Below, piece by piece: positions 40,321 to 51,510 of a stretch of DNA of 64,000 nucleotides. The stretch spans positions 7,463,689 through 7,527,688 of the forward strand of contig NC_034012.1 of assembly GCF_000346465.2 (NCBI RefSeq). Reading direction: 5' to 3'. Every line of letters starts with the position of its first letter. The stretch's first letter is position 1. Origin of the DNA: Prunus persica (lineage: Eukaryota > Streptophyta > Magnoliopsida > Rosales > Rosaceae). The translations under genes and the position numbers were made by a program. The notes beneath the pieces were generated by a model. That model made no database searches, was not told where the DNA came from, and worked only from the letters and a program-made list of their open reading frames with translations.

Positions 40321-43300
40321 TCATCTTGCTTTAAACTTCTTGGACTTTCCACCCTTGTGACCAAAATACTTCTCAATATCCTCCTCCTCGCCGTAGTTTT
40401 CACCCTTCCTCTTCTTGCCTCCACCGTCTTTAATTTTCTGGTAAAGTCGAAGTGTAGATCACGTTAACCATAATGGAACCAAACTTCTTGATACACTGGC
40501 AAGTAAACAAGAGATAGAAAACAACACCAACTTAAGAAGAACATTACCTTCAGGGCCAGTCTTTTGGCCTCTTTGACACGTTCAAACAATAGCAGGACTT
40601 CATCTTCTTCAGCAGGGAATTCGGGTAACTTTTTGTCTGGACATCGACAAATTTGTAAGCATCCAAAACACTCTATTTTAGTATCTCAAACAGACAAACA
40701 TGGGAAACTACTATAGCCTACCAATAAGCTTCTCTATCTGTATATACCACTCCAACTCGTACTGATTCACAAGAGAGATTGCAACCCCATATCGTCCAGC
40801 ACGAGCTGTTCTTCCTACTCGATGGATATAATCCTGTGATTCACTCGTAGTTAGCAAACAAGGGCATACAGAAACAAGAAAAATACAGTTGTACGACAGT
40901 ATATTGTCTATATATTATTAAATACATTATTTTTCTTCTTATTCCCTTTGAATTAGATAGGCTTGCAGGTTTTCGAGTACACATAATTTCCCCAACACAC
41001 TAAAAGCATTACATACATAGAGTAGAGGGTCGGGTGGGGGCAATGGCACCCATTCAATATCCAAAATGGTCTGCTGTAGTAATGAACTAGTGAAGTTCTT
41101 CATTTGAGTGCAATAAAAAGGTGTTACCCTTACCGATTTAAGGACAAATTTAGTGGCTTGGTATTATAGGAGAATCCATATTTTTCCTGAGTCATACAGG
41201 TAAAACGTTGCAACATGTAGCTCAATAATAATACTAGGGACTAAATAGCATCAACTCAACTAAATAACAAAAGATATATTAACATCTGAAAACAAGATGA
41301 ATGGCTAACTTTGATGTAAACTGCGAACAACAAGCCCTACACCAGGTTAAACAATAGCAAGCCTAACCTTTGAATTTGTGGGGATGTCATAATTAATAAC
41401 CATATCTACTGATGGAATATCCAATCCTCTACTGGCCACATCAGTGCAAATAAGTACATTACACTCTCCAGCTTTAAACATATTTAAGGCGCCAAGCCTT
41501 TTTGACTGCCAGAAACAATCCACGAACAAAGTTAGAGAAATTCTGGAATATCAATGAATAACATGGTTCCAACGAATAAAGCAAACTTGAAAAAAAGCTC
41601 TAAAAATTAATGTTATTATATGTTATATACCTGGGTCATATGACCACTAATTGGGATGGCCCTTATGCCAAGATTTCGAAGCATCAAAGCCAAAAGCTGT
41701 GTTGCATCACATGTACGAGTAAATACCATTGTTGTACACTGACACTTCTCGGTCAAAATATATACAAGATAGCAATCCTGCAAGGACAATCATTGTGAAA
41801 ATATATCCAAGGGAGACAAACTGAGCCATAAAATGACAGGAACATCAGGGAAGGAAAGCATGCATGCCATGATTATATCTTCACTCTGTGTCCAGAATAT
41901 TGCTACATCTCACTTATATTGCATTTTATATATTAAAATATTTAAAAGACTCTTGCCAACTATTTTGGCACCACTGCTACATCTGTCATTTCATGTGTAG
42001 TTGTACTATGTCACCTATGCCTTCCAACTCTCTAAACACACAAGTTTTATCTTACCTTCACTCCAGGATGTCCACGAAATAAATAAAACAATTCAGGAGC
42101 TCATATGATCAGAGGTAAATTCATTGGTCTTTGACATTTTTTAATCTATAATCCTATTCTAACATAGACAAATCTTTTAAGAGGCAAAGGCATAACATCA
42201 GGTGCTTTACGAGCCATAAATAAATGTGTAAAGAAATCATGAATCAGTCTTTTAGGCATTTCTTTTCAAGTACACACACTAGACAAGGGAAAACAAAAGT
42301 TCTTGGATCTGGGTTCACCAACCACCAAAATTAAAGCTAAAAGCAATTAAAAAAGATGTTTTCGAAGCTGCTCTATGGCCTCAAAGTATAATCTAACGAT
42401 GCTTTTTTCCTAATCTCCTGTTAAGAGTGATAGTTCATCTTTGTGTATTATATTGGCAAATATTAGCAGCAGTCTTAACCATAATATACTTTGACGTATG
42501 ATTCATAAACAGCAGAACATGTACATAATATCAAAATGAGTAGAGGCATAACCAAAAGTTTAAAATTATACGAGTAGAAAAAATCACAAGACCTTGTACT
42601 TAGCCGGCAGAAAACGATACTGCTGATTTAGTGTGTCAACAGTAGAATATTTTGATGCTACTTCAATCTGAGATAAGTGAAGAAAAAAAAAGAAAAAAAA
42701 AAGAAAGAGGTTGTTAAAATTTAGGAAAGAATTGTGGAGAATGAACATTGTGCAGCAAACTCTTTCATCATACCTTCACAGGGTTCCTTAAACAAGCCCG
42801 TTGCAGCTTTTTGACCTGCAACGTTACAAGCACAACTCTGTTAACTGATGAAAAATTATAATATATATATATATATATATATATCAGTCCCCTTCTATTG
42901 AGGGATCCCTCAAATAATTTTATTTGAAGGACACCCTTTAGGGTACTCTACGTTTTTTTTTTCCAACGATCCAAACCATCTATTTTTTAGGACTTCATTC
43001 ATAGATCATCCTTGCAAAAAATTAGACAAATCGGAAACCGTTTAGATATCTAATTGTGTCCTACAAAATCAATGCACACAATGCTTCAAGAAAGTACGAA
43101 AATTTCATTAATTTAATTGAGTGGTCTTTTGATATCGGATTTAAGTGATTTTTTATAGAGATGATCTTTGAATGAATATCTACAAAATAGACGGTTTGGA
43201 TTAGTGAAATACAATGTGGAGTATGCCCTACAAGGGTGTGCCTCAAATAAGCTTATTTGAGGGATCCCTCAATGGAAGCTCTCTCTATATATATATATAT

Positions 43301-45739
43301 ATAGTTATTCTCTTATCCGGATGTCCGCATAGGAGAATTTCTGTATATATGTGTGTGTGTGTTTTAGATTTGGAAAGCCTCTCTTATATAGAATCCAGCT
43401 GTGCATATACAGTATAATTTTCCTAGGTGTCGCAGTCCAACACCATCACCAAGCACCAGGACAATTTAATTGGTGGCATTTTGAAGAGTGAAACTGAATA
43501 GATTCTTAACTGTTTTTGCTAATGCTGCTCAACTCCAAAACCTACTATTACAAGCATTTGGCATCTGCCAGCATAATATGTTCTCTAAGACACATATCTT
43601 CTCTGCTTGGGAGCAGGTAGGAAATGCAACCTCAAATAATATGGCAAAAGTTTTTTTTCTTTTTTGTAGCTGCTTCGGGACTAATAGTAACAGCAGCATA
43701 TAAGCATTTTCATGACATGCAGGCTTACTTCAATCTCTGTTTTTTTCATGAAAACATCAATTTCAACAGTGTCCCATAATTTAAAATTTTGGTAGCATAT
43801 TTCACCTTATACAAACACTTCTAAAATCGACAGCTTTTTGGTTAAAAAAATAGAAACCAAGCCACACATGTCCAATCAGCATGCCACTTTATGGTATTTA
43901 ATATGCACCAAACCATGGTACGAGATGAAAATAAAAGCACAAATACAAAGAAAAAAAAAATGTAGATGCGTTGAAATAATTGAACATATACCTTTTTAGT
44001 CATGGTAGCAGAAAATAAGTACGTTCTCCGATCACGAGGGATGACATTCAGGATTTCATCAATTGATTTCTCAAAGTCCTCGTTAAGCAACCTGTCAGCC
44101 TCATCTAAAACCTGCTCCATTGGATATAAGAGGCCTCTTAGTATATCTAGCCAGGTCTCAGACATGAGACATTTGAGATCATATCACAAGCAAATACAAA
44201 TTCTTTTAAGGTAATCATATAAGCTAATGTCACTAGTCTAACTGAACAAGAAAGAAGATGCAAGAAAAAGTCTGACAAAATGCAACACAGACAATGCTTG
44301 TTATAAATTAAACAATTGAATTATTCTTTAAAGATCTTTTCATTATTTCATCCTCTGTTAGTCTCTATTGACCTCTGCTTACAAGTGCATGTAGTGGTCT
44401 ACATTGTATATGACCATACCATCTAATTCATTTGTAAGTTTTTATACACAACAAAAATTGAAAAGATAACATATTAAAATAAGCAGATCATACCAAATAT
44501 TTCAATGAGCGAAGAGAAAATCCTTTTGTGTTCGATAGATGATCCATGAGGCGTCCAGGTGTTGCAACCTGCGAGAGGGGAAAAAAAGATAACAAATCAA
44601 AACATAAGTTGTCAATTTTTGAATATTTACACAAAGATTCACATAAATCACGAAGGCTGCCGTGCCACTAAAATAAAAACTTACAACAACATGTGGCCGC
44701 TTTGCAAGATTGATAGATTGTTGCACCATGTCAACTCCTCCAACTAGCTAATCAAAATTAAGTAGCACAAAAAATGTTTAAGAAAGTTAATCAATGAGAA
44801 GCTTCAATCCAACAACTTCAGAATCTCATCTTTAAAAGCTCTAAAGAATGATTAACTCCTGTTTACTTTATAGACTTAATACAAAGCACCAAGAGAGAAA
44901 TTATACATTGTTCAAAAATTGCACACCCCGATAAGAATTAGCCACTAAATATAATTTAAGCCTGTATGAAACAACAGAAAAGAGCTTTGAACATAATTTC
45001 AGTAGTTTGTACTTTACAAACTACACATCATTTTCCTCAACTAGCTGTCTATTTAGTTTGGCAAATCTCATACAATTGGTAATGTGCACTATGCCAAACT
45101 AGCAAACTAAATAGGTCAAATGCTTACCACTGCACACTTGACACCAATCTCTGAGCCTAAAGCTTGAAACTGCTCAGCAATCTGAATTGCAAGCTCTCTG
45201 CAACATACCCAAGTCAATGGTAAGATACAGTTATAAAGGTCAAAATATATAACAATCCGATGCATCATACAGCTTCCTCGTAACATTTAATCTAATTTAA
45301 GTATCCAACCTTGTCGGGGACAGAACGCAAGCAAAAAATGCTTGTGGGGAATTTATTAACTCTTGCAATATTGGTAGCGCAAAGGCTCCAGTTTTACCCG
45401 AACCAGTTTGTGCAAGTGCGATCAAGTCTTTTCCTTTTACACAAAAATTCATAAATCAGTAGACATATACATACAAAATCTATATGTGAAAATCGAGCTC
45501 AGAAATTTGCTAAAACCAATTGGGCAAAAAGTTAATAAATATTTGAAAAATAAGAAATGTGAAAGCAAAGAGATACAAAAGTATGAGAGAGTGAACGAAC
45601 CATCAAGGGCTGAAGGCATGGATTCGACTTGAATTGGGGTAGGGACTGTCCAGCCCAATTTTTGACATGCATCCACCAATTCGTCGCATATCCCCAAAGT
45701 CTTAAACGTCGTCGTCTGCTTCTCTTCGTCGGTGGCCAT
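40321..45739 (-). CDS. RH10: DEAD-box RNA helicase 10 (DDX47/Rrp3 homologue)
   Basis: Nucleolar ATP-dependent RNA helicase; the Rrp3/DDX47 family acts in early pre-rRNA processing of the small subunit. Minus-strand exons: 45739-45601, 45433-45310, 45197-45128, 44747-44685, 44568-44494, 44111-43992, 42815-42774, 42667-42593, 41777-41631, 41505-41368, 40833-40722, 40636-40548, 40437-40321; 1,311 nt, 436 aa. Motifs in order: Q motif ([11 protein letters not shown]...TPIQ), [12 protein letters not shown], Ia SPTREL, Ib [69 protein letters not shown], then a short Lys/Gly-rich tail ending KSKKFKAR. Motif II with LLNEDFEKS and motif V with DIPTNSK point to RH10 over other DEAD-box subfamilies. AAACCCTAA-type boxes lie upstream. 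Intron 6 carries a MITE. Confidence 0.95.
42885..43285. mobile_element. 400-bp MITE in RH10 intron 6
   Basis: Terminal inverted repeats of about 75 bp: the left arm has ATTGAGGGATCCCTCAAATAA, ATTTGAAGG and ACACCCTTTAGGG, and the right arm has the reverse complement of each (CCTACAAGGGTGTGCC, TTATTTGAGGGATCCC). TA-microsatellites flank both ends (42,859-42,884 and 43,286-43,302), so a TA target duplication is possible but cannot be resolved. There is no ORF. It is inserted about 70 bp upstream of the acceptor for RH10 exon 7. Confidence 0.85.
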
Positions 45740-46643
45740 TCCCTCAAGTCCTGATTTTGCTGAGCAGAGGAAACGGCGGCGTATTAAGATCAATTGCTCA
45801 TCATAGGGAAGGGATGACGATAATGAATAGATACGTTTAGGGTTTGAGTTTCAGATAGAGTACCTGAAGCAGAAGCTTAGTCTCTGTGGCGCGAGAAGTT
45901 CGGGTCGTCGGCTTCCGCGGTTAGGGTTTTTCTGTGTTTGTTTGTTTGTATTGTATTGTTTTTTGTTTTGCAGTCTGTGTAAGGGTTTAAGGCGGTAAAA
46001 GACAACATGAAGATCAATTTTGGAATTAATTACACTTTTGTCACTGCCATTTGGCTTTAATTTTATTTCAGTCTATAGTTCAAAAAAGAAACAAACAAAA
46101 AAAAGTTATTTCGTTTTGAAAAATCAAGATAACTGAAGACGCTTTTAATAGCATTTAGGCGAAAAACTTGCATTTCTCTTTTATTTTTTAATATGAAGGA
46201 TAGTCTACATAATAAGGGAATGAGATTTTTACACACTACTAAAGTGTTTTGTGGGTTCAAACTTGAAAAGAGAGATAGCATATTAAACTCACACACACAA
46301 TACGGATACAAGAACTCGAATCCAGAACCTTACTTAAGGGAGTAAATACTTCAAACCACTACACTAGTGAGTCATTCGCGAGACCACTACTCTTATGTTT
46401 TACTTCATAGGTGCTTATTTTCAAAAAGCACTTAATTTTTAATAAATATTTTCATGTGTTTTGATTTACGAAAAGTGATTATGAACATGAGAACTTTATA
46501 CAAAAGCAGTCTCAAACGAGCAATATTTCTCTTTGGTCCAAATCTAAATGAATTTATCTTTCCTTCCTTTTTTTCCCATCAAGAAATTGTCTTTCATTGT
46601 GAACTTAATGTTATTTTATTATGGCTATAATTGGTATTAAAAT
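45740..46643. promoter_or_regulatory. Divergent intergenic region, RH10 / PPR genes
   Basis: Separates the minus-strand RH10 start from the plus-strand PPR ORF. On the RH10 strand two telo-box-type motifs occur: AAACCCTAAA at 45,845-45,836 and AAAACCCTAA at 45,930-45,921. Such boxes are typical of plant ribosome-biogenesis and translation genes, which fits the RH10 role. CTTCAG|GTAC near 45,864 and a CTCAG near 45,769 could bound a small 5'-UTR intron of RH10. A SINE-like element occupies the PPR-proximal part. Confidence 0.6.
46200..46385 (-). mobile_element. SINE-like element, tRNA-derived (tentative)
   Basis: On the minus strand TAGTGTAGTGGTTTG resembles an A box, and TGGATTCGAGTTC about 40 bases later resembles a B box. 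A GTGTGTGTGAG stretch follows, as in the element at 15.8 kb. The body runs toward 46,200 without a clear end. No target-site duplication was confirmed. Confidence 0.5.
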
Positions 46644-49600
46644 TTGGTTGGGCTGAAAATAATTGGGGCTGAGCCAATAGCTTCATCAATGGGCTTATAC
46701 AACTACACCCTCAGGCCCAATAATCACACAAGAAAAGAAAAAGAAAAAAAGAAAAAGAAATCTGAAGTGTCTCGCTCGCTCACAAGCAGGACCCATAATG
46801 CGAGAAATTTTTCGCTGAGTGGAAGCCTGAAGAAGCAAGAAGCAGAGCTGGCTAGTTCCTGCAAAAAATTCCCAGCTCTCAAACTTGAGCTTCCACAGCC
46901 AGCTGCATATTTGCCCAGTTTTACACGCAGAAGCTACCTAAACCCAAAACCCATCTCTCTCCCATGCCTAGAAGAATCCACAAACTGTGGCATTCAGCCC
47001 CACCTATCAAACCACCCCAACCCAGAAATCTCATGCTTTGCTCGAAAGGGTTTCTCGGAAATCACCAAAGAAATATTCGGCAGAGCATTGCATGCATTAT
47101 GCATAAAGGGGTTCGTGCCTCTCGGTGTATTCAGTTCGAATACTTTGGTAAATATGTACTGGAAGTTTGGTCGTATAGGGTATGCGCGCTATATATTTGA
47201 TAATATTCCAGAGAGAAATGAAGCTTCTTGGAACACGATGATGTCGGGTTATGTACGAGTAGGTTTGTACCCCGAATCGATTGGATTTTTTTCTGGAATG
47301 ATTGGCCGCGGGTTTAAGCCAAGCGGGTTTGTCATTGCTAGTTTGATAACTGCGTGTGATAAGTCGGCTTGTATGTTTAATGAAGGATTGCAAGTTCATG
47401 CTTTTGTAGTTAAAATTGGTTTGTTATGTGATGTCTTTGTTGGTACTTCTCTTTTGCACTTTTATGGCACCTATGGTCTTGTGTCTAAATCCCGGAAGCT
47501 CTTTGAGGAGATGCCGGATAAGAATGTGGTTACTTGGACTTCTTTGATTGTTGGACATTCAAATAATGGAGATTTGGGAGAAGTTATTAGTATATATAAG
47601 CGTATGAGACTTGAAGGAGTATGTTGCAATGATAACACATTTGCTATAGTCATTAGTACTTGTGGGATGCTGGAGGATGAGCTATTGGGTCACCAAGTTC
47701 TTGGACATGTTATGAAACTTGGACTAGAGAATAGTGTCTCTGTGGCAAATTCCCTCATATCCATGTATGGTGGCTGTGGTAATGTGGACGAGGCCTTCTA
47801 TGTCTTTGATCACATGGATGAACGTGACATAATCTCATGGAATTCGATTATTTCTGCAAGTGCGCAAAATGGGCTTTGTGAAGAATCATTAAGGTGTTTT
47901 CACTATATGCGGCATGTTAATAAAGAAGTGAATTCCACAACACTTTCATCATTGTTGACAGTCTGTGGTTGCACTGATAAACTGAAGTGGGGCAGTGGAA
48001 TTCATGGACTAGTAGTAAAATTTGGGCTGGAATCAAATGTTTGTGTTGGCAATACTCTTATAAGTATGTATTCTGAAGCTGGAAGATCAGAAGATGCTGA
48101 GTTAGTTTTCCAAAGAATGACAGAGAAGGATATAATCTCATGGAACTCTATGTTAGCATGCTATGTTCAGAATGAGGAGTGCCAAAAAGCCTTGAAACTT
48201 TTTGCTAAAATGCTTCGGATGAGAAAACCAGTAACTTATGTGACTTTAACAAGTGCACTATCTGCCTGTCCGAACTCTGAATTTCTCATTCCAGGGAAAA
48301 TTCTTCATGCTATTGCAGTCCTTACAGGCCTACAAGACAATGTGATAATTGGCAATGCACTAGTTACCATGTACGGAAAGTTTAGTATGATGGTTGAAGC
48401 TGAAAAGGTATTGCAAATAATGCCCAAGCGAGATGAAGTTACTTGGAATGCCCTTATTGGTGGTTATGCCAAGAGCAAAGATCCAAATGAGGTGATAAAA
48501 GCTTTTAAATTAATGAGAGAAGAAGGAACTCCAGCAAACTACATCACAATAATCAATGTTCTTGGTGGTTTTATGACTCCTGGTGATTTACTAAAACATG
48601 GAATGCCCTTCCATGCACATATAGTTCTAACAGGATTTGAGTCAGACAAACATGTTCAGAGTACCCTTATAACAATGTATGCTAAGTGTGGTGATTTGAA
48701 TTCAAGTAATTCCATATTCAATGGATTAGATTTTAAGAACTCCATTGCATGGAATGCAATCATTGCTGCAAATGCTAATCATGGGTTAGAGAAAGCTTTG
48801 AAACTTGTTGTGATGATGAAGAAAGCTGGAGTAGACTTAGATCAGTTCAGCTTTTCAGTGGCACTTTCTGTTAGTGCTGACCTGGCTATGTTGGAGGAAG
48901 GCCAACAGCTTCATGGCCTGGTAGTTAAGCTTGGTTTTGACTCGGACCATTATGTTACAAATGCTGCCATGGATATGTATGGAAAATGTGGGGAGATGGA
49001 GGATGTTTTGAAATTACTTCCCTCTCCAACCAACAGATCACGATTATCATGGAACATTTTGATATCATCTTTTGCCAAACATGGGTGTTTCCAGAAGGCT
49101 AGGGAAGCTTTTCAGGAAATGCTAAATCTTGGTACAAAACCTGACCATGTCACCTTTGTTTCACTTCTGTCTGCTTGCAGTCATGGGGGTCTGGTGGATG
49201 ATGGTCTTGCATACTATTATGCAATGACCACAGAGTTTGGTGTCCCACCAGGAATAGAGCATTGTGTGTGCATAATTGATCTTCTTGGACGATCAGGAAG
49301 GCTTGCTGAAGCTGAAAATTTCATAAAAGGAATGGTTGTCCAGCCAAATGACCTTGTGTGGCGGAGCTTGTTGGCTGCATGTAAAATCCATCGTAATGTA
49401 GAGCTAGGGAGGAAAGCTGCAGAACATCTTCTGGAGTTAGATCCATCAGATGATTCGGCTTATGTTCTTTTGTCAAATGTCTGTGCAACTACCGGTAGAT
49501 GGGAGGAAGTAGAGAATGTAAGGAGGCAGATGGGATCGAGAAACATAATGAAGAAGCCTGCATGCAGTTGGGTCAAGTTGAAAACTGAGGTGAATAAATT

Positions 49601-49964
49601 TGGGATGGGAGAGCAATCCCATCCACAGACAGGGCAGATTTATGCCAAGTTGGGAGAGCTTATGAAGATGATTAGAGAAGCAGGTTATGTTCCTGATACA
49701 AGCTATGCACTGCAGGATACAGATGAAGAACAGAAGGAGCATAATCTTTGGAACCACAGTGAGAGAATTGCCCTTGCTTTCGGATTGATCAATACTCCAA
49801 AAGGTTCACCTGTTAAGGTTTTCAAGAATCTTCGTGTATGTGGTGATTGTCATTCTGTCTACAAGCATGTTAGTGCAGCAGTTGGGCGGAAAATCATACT
49901 GAGAGATCCTTACCGGTTTCACCATTTCAGTGACGGCAAGTGTTCTTGTTCTGATTACTGGTGA
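46644..49964 (+). CDS. PLS-DYW pentatricopeptide repeat protein
   Basis: Intronless, 1,106 codons from the first ATG. About 24 PPR-type repeats in P-L-S order (recurrent NTLVNMYWKFG, ISWNSI, SLISMYGGCG, LHGLVVKLGF) lead into E/E+ and a C-terminal DYW domain with the deaminase-like HSE (HSERIALAFG), CGDCHSVYK and terminal CSCSDYW. DYW proteins bind organelle RNA and carry out C-to-U editing in mitochondria or plastids. The sequence closely resembles Arabidopsis At1g16480 (from recall). The start is uncertain: in-frame ATGs are at 46,644, 46,689 and next only at 47,155, inside the repeats. The first 80 codons include a Lys/Glu-rich A/G tract (RKEKEKKKKKS) that looks like 5' UTR, and no obvious transit peptide starts at either early ATG. 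Confidence 0.92.
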   Translation: MVGLKIIGAEPIASSMGLYNYTLRPNNHTRKEKEKKKKKSEVSRSLTSRTHNARNFSLSGSLKKQEAELASSCKKFPALKLELPQPAAYLPSFTRRSYLNPKPISLPCLEESTNCGIQPHLSNHPNPEISCFARKGFSEITKEIFGRALHALCIKGFVPLGVFSSNTLVNMYWKFGRIGYARYIFDNIPERNEASWNTMMSGYVRVGLYPESIGFFSGMIGRGFKPSGFVIASLITACDKSACMFNEGLQVHAFVVKIGLLCDVFVGTSLLHFYGTYGLVSKSRKLFEEMPDKNVVTWTSLIVGHSNNGDLGEVISIYKRMRLEGVCCNDNTFAIVISTCGMLEDELLGHQVLGHVMKLGLENSVSVANSLISMYGGCGNVDEAFYVFDHMDERDIISWNSIISASAQNGLCEESLRCFHYMRHVNKEVNSTTLSSLLTVCGCTDKLKWGSGIHGLVVKFGLESNVCVGNTLISMYSEAGRSEDAELVFQRMTEKDIISWNSMLACYVQNEECQKALKLFAKMLRMRKPVTYVTLTSALSACPNSEFLIPGKILHAIAVLTGLQDNVIIGNALVTMYGKFSMMVEAEKVLQIMPKRDEVTWNALIGGYAKSKDPNEVIKAFKLMREEGTPANYITIINVLGGFMTPGDLLKHGMPFHAHIVLTGFESDKHVQSTLITMYAKCGDLNSSNSIFNGLDFKNSIAWNAIIAANANHGLEKALKLVVMMKKAGVDLDQFSFSVALSVSADLAMLEEGQQLHGLVVKLGFDSDHYVTNAAMDMYGKCGEMEDVLKLLPSPTNRSRLSWNILISSFAKHGCFQKAREAFQEMLNLGTKPDHVTFVSLLSACSHGGLVDDGLAYYYAMTTEFGVPPGIEHCVCIIDLLGRSGRLAEAENFIKGMVVQPNDLVWRSLLAACKIHRNVELGRKAAEHLLELDPSDDSAYVLLSNVCATTGRWEEVENVRRQMGSRNIMKKPACSWVKLKTEVNKFGMGEQSHPQTGQIYAKLGELMKMIREAGYVPDTSYALQDTDEEQKEHNLWNHSERIALAFGLINTPKGSPVKVFKNLRVCGDCHSVYKHVSAAVGRKIILRDPYRFHHFSDGKCSCSDYW

Positions 49965-50162
49965 GGAAGATATTTAAGAAGCTAAAAAACACAGTACTGA
50001 GTCAACGGATCATTGTTGCTTTGGCACTGAGCATAGGATAGGTTTGAAACCACAATGATCTAACTTCCATTGGGATTACTGGTTAGGGTTTAGGGTATAG
50101 CATGAACGATTTGAATTTTTTTTGTACTGTATCTCCGTACTCTTCTCTGAAATCTCAAGTAA

Positions 50163-51018
50163 TTTTTTGATAAGTGCTGCTAAATGAATTTTAAAATTAA
50201 CTGAGTGCACCCTATTACCAAACTATTTATTGAATTACTAATTTACCCTAATATAAAATGACCAAAAAAGATATATTGAATTGTGAAACAAATATAATTT
50301 TAATAAGTACGCCCTACTCACCATATCCAACCCTAATCAAACGTAGAGAAGTTTTCATTTTTGCTTGATGTCGACGGCAAACAACGCAATGAGCATTGGC
50401 GGTAGTGCAAAGAGGTGTCATTGAATGTTTGTTCGCTTGCCCCTTCCTTTGCCAACCAACAGCCCTCCATTGCTGCCCAGCAACTCCTCCATTAGACATG
50501 AAGGTTAAAGAAGGCATTTGGGAATTAGTTTTCAAGTTTTCATTTGAATCAAGTTTGCAGTAGCTATTAGACCCATATGGCGTGTTGTCGAACCAGTTTG
50601 AACAAATTCATTTTTTGAAGACTAAATTAAAAAAAACCCCATTAAGATGAAAAAAAAAAAAAAAAAAAAGGAAGAAGAAGAAGGAATTTGCAGAACAAAT
50701 AAAAACCCAAATTTGTTCAAATTGACACATTTTAATGTGAAGAACAAAAGTTCCGGAAAAAAAAAATTGTGAAGAACAAAAGCTTTAGAAGAAATTAAAA
50801 TATGATGTGGCAAATTAGATGTGATATTAGTGTATTAGGGTGTACCAATGGTATTTTTGGTAGTTAAATAGGGTGTACTTTGTTAATTTTACATTTTGAT
50901 TTAAATGTTAGGGTGTACTTTGTTAATTTTACATTTTGATTTAAATGTTAGGGTGTACTTAGATCATAAAGTGTACTCAATTAATTTTAAGGTTCATTTA
51001 GCATCACTCAAAATACAA
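50163..51018. mobile_element. 860-bp inverted-repeat element
   Basis: The left end (GTGCTGCTAAATGAATTTTA, AATTAACTGAGTGCACCC) and right end (TGTACTCAATTAATTTTAAG, TTCATTTAGCATCAC) are inverted copies over about 50 bp. The right half contains a perfect 40-bp tandem pair (GGGTGTACTTTGTTAATTTT at 50,871 and 50,911). A fragment of the same family is at 550-680. A 73-codon ORF on the minus strand inside has no recognised domain. Target duplication not found. The segment begins about 200 bp beyond the PPR stop. Confidence 0.65.
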
Positions 51019-51510
51019 TTTCATCAAGCTAATTCGCGCCCTAACAGTTTTGTGCTCTTCAATTTGACGCGATACAGATTTCAATTCAGGCCAATTCTTT
51101 TCGTTGAGAAATTAAACTTACAAATACTTCATTCCGGTGTGACTATTGGATTTTGGTCCTTTCTAAGTTTTTTGGCATTAAACTGCAACAAATTCCTGGG
51201 TACTGGATTGACAAGAAAGTTTCACAAAAGAAAAAATGCTCAGTTAACACCATGCACTCTCATTAAAGGGATCTCATCCAGTAAGTGATGTTGATGCCTA
51301 TTGGAAGCTTGCAATTATAGAACAAAAGCCTAAGCCCCACAAGCAGGTATCATCATTAGAAGCAAGTGACTAATTAGGTTGAACAGCATTTCATAAAACA
51401 AAGAAAACCCCAAAGCGTTTCTTGGTAGCACAACAAAGCAGGGGGCTACAAAACCCCCAAACTACAAAAGCGTGAGTCTGGTTGCTCAACTTTTCTTCTT
51501 CTTTCTCAAA
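51019..51510. other. Spacer and PAB 3' UTR region
   Basis: No supported gene. An ORF to 51,288 that begins inside the neighbouring repeat has no recognisable content. The part nearest 51,511 is the likely 3' UTR of the minus-strand proteasome gene. Confidence 0.5.

Noticed and set aside
46964..47200. 78-codon ORF starting MPRRIHKLW as an alternative start for the PPR gene
   Set aside because: It is in a different frame from the PPR repeats and stops before them.
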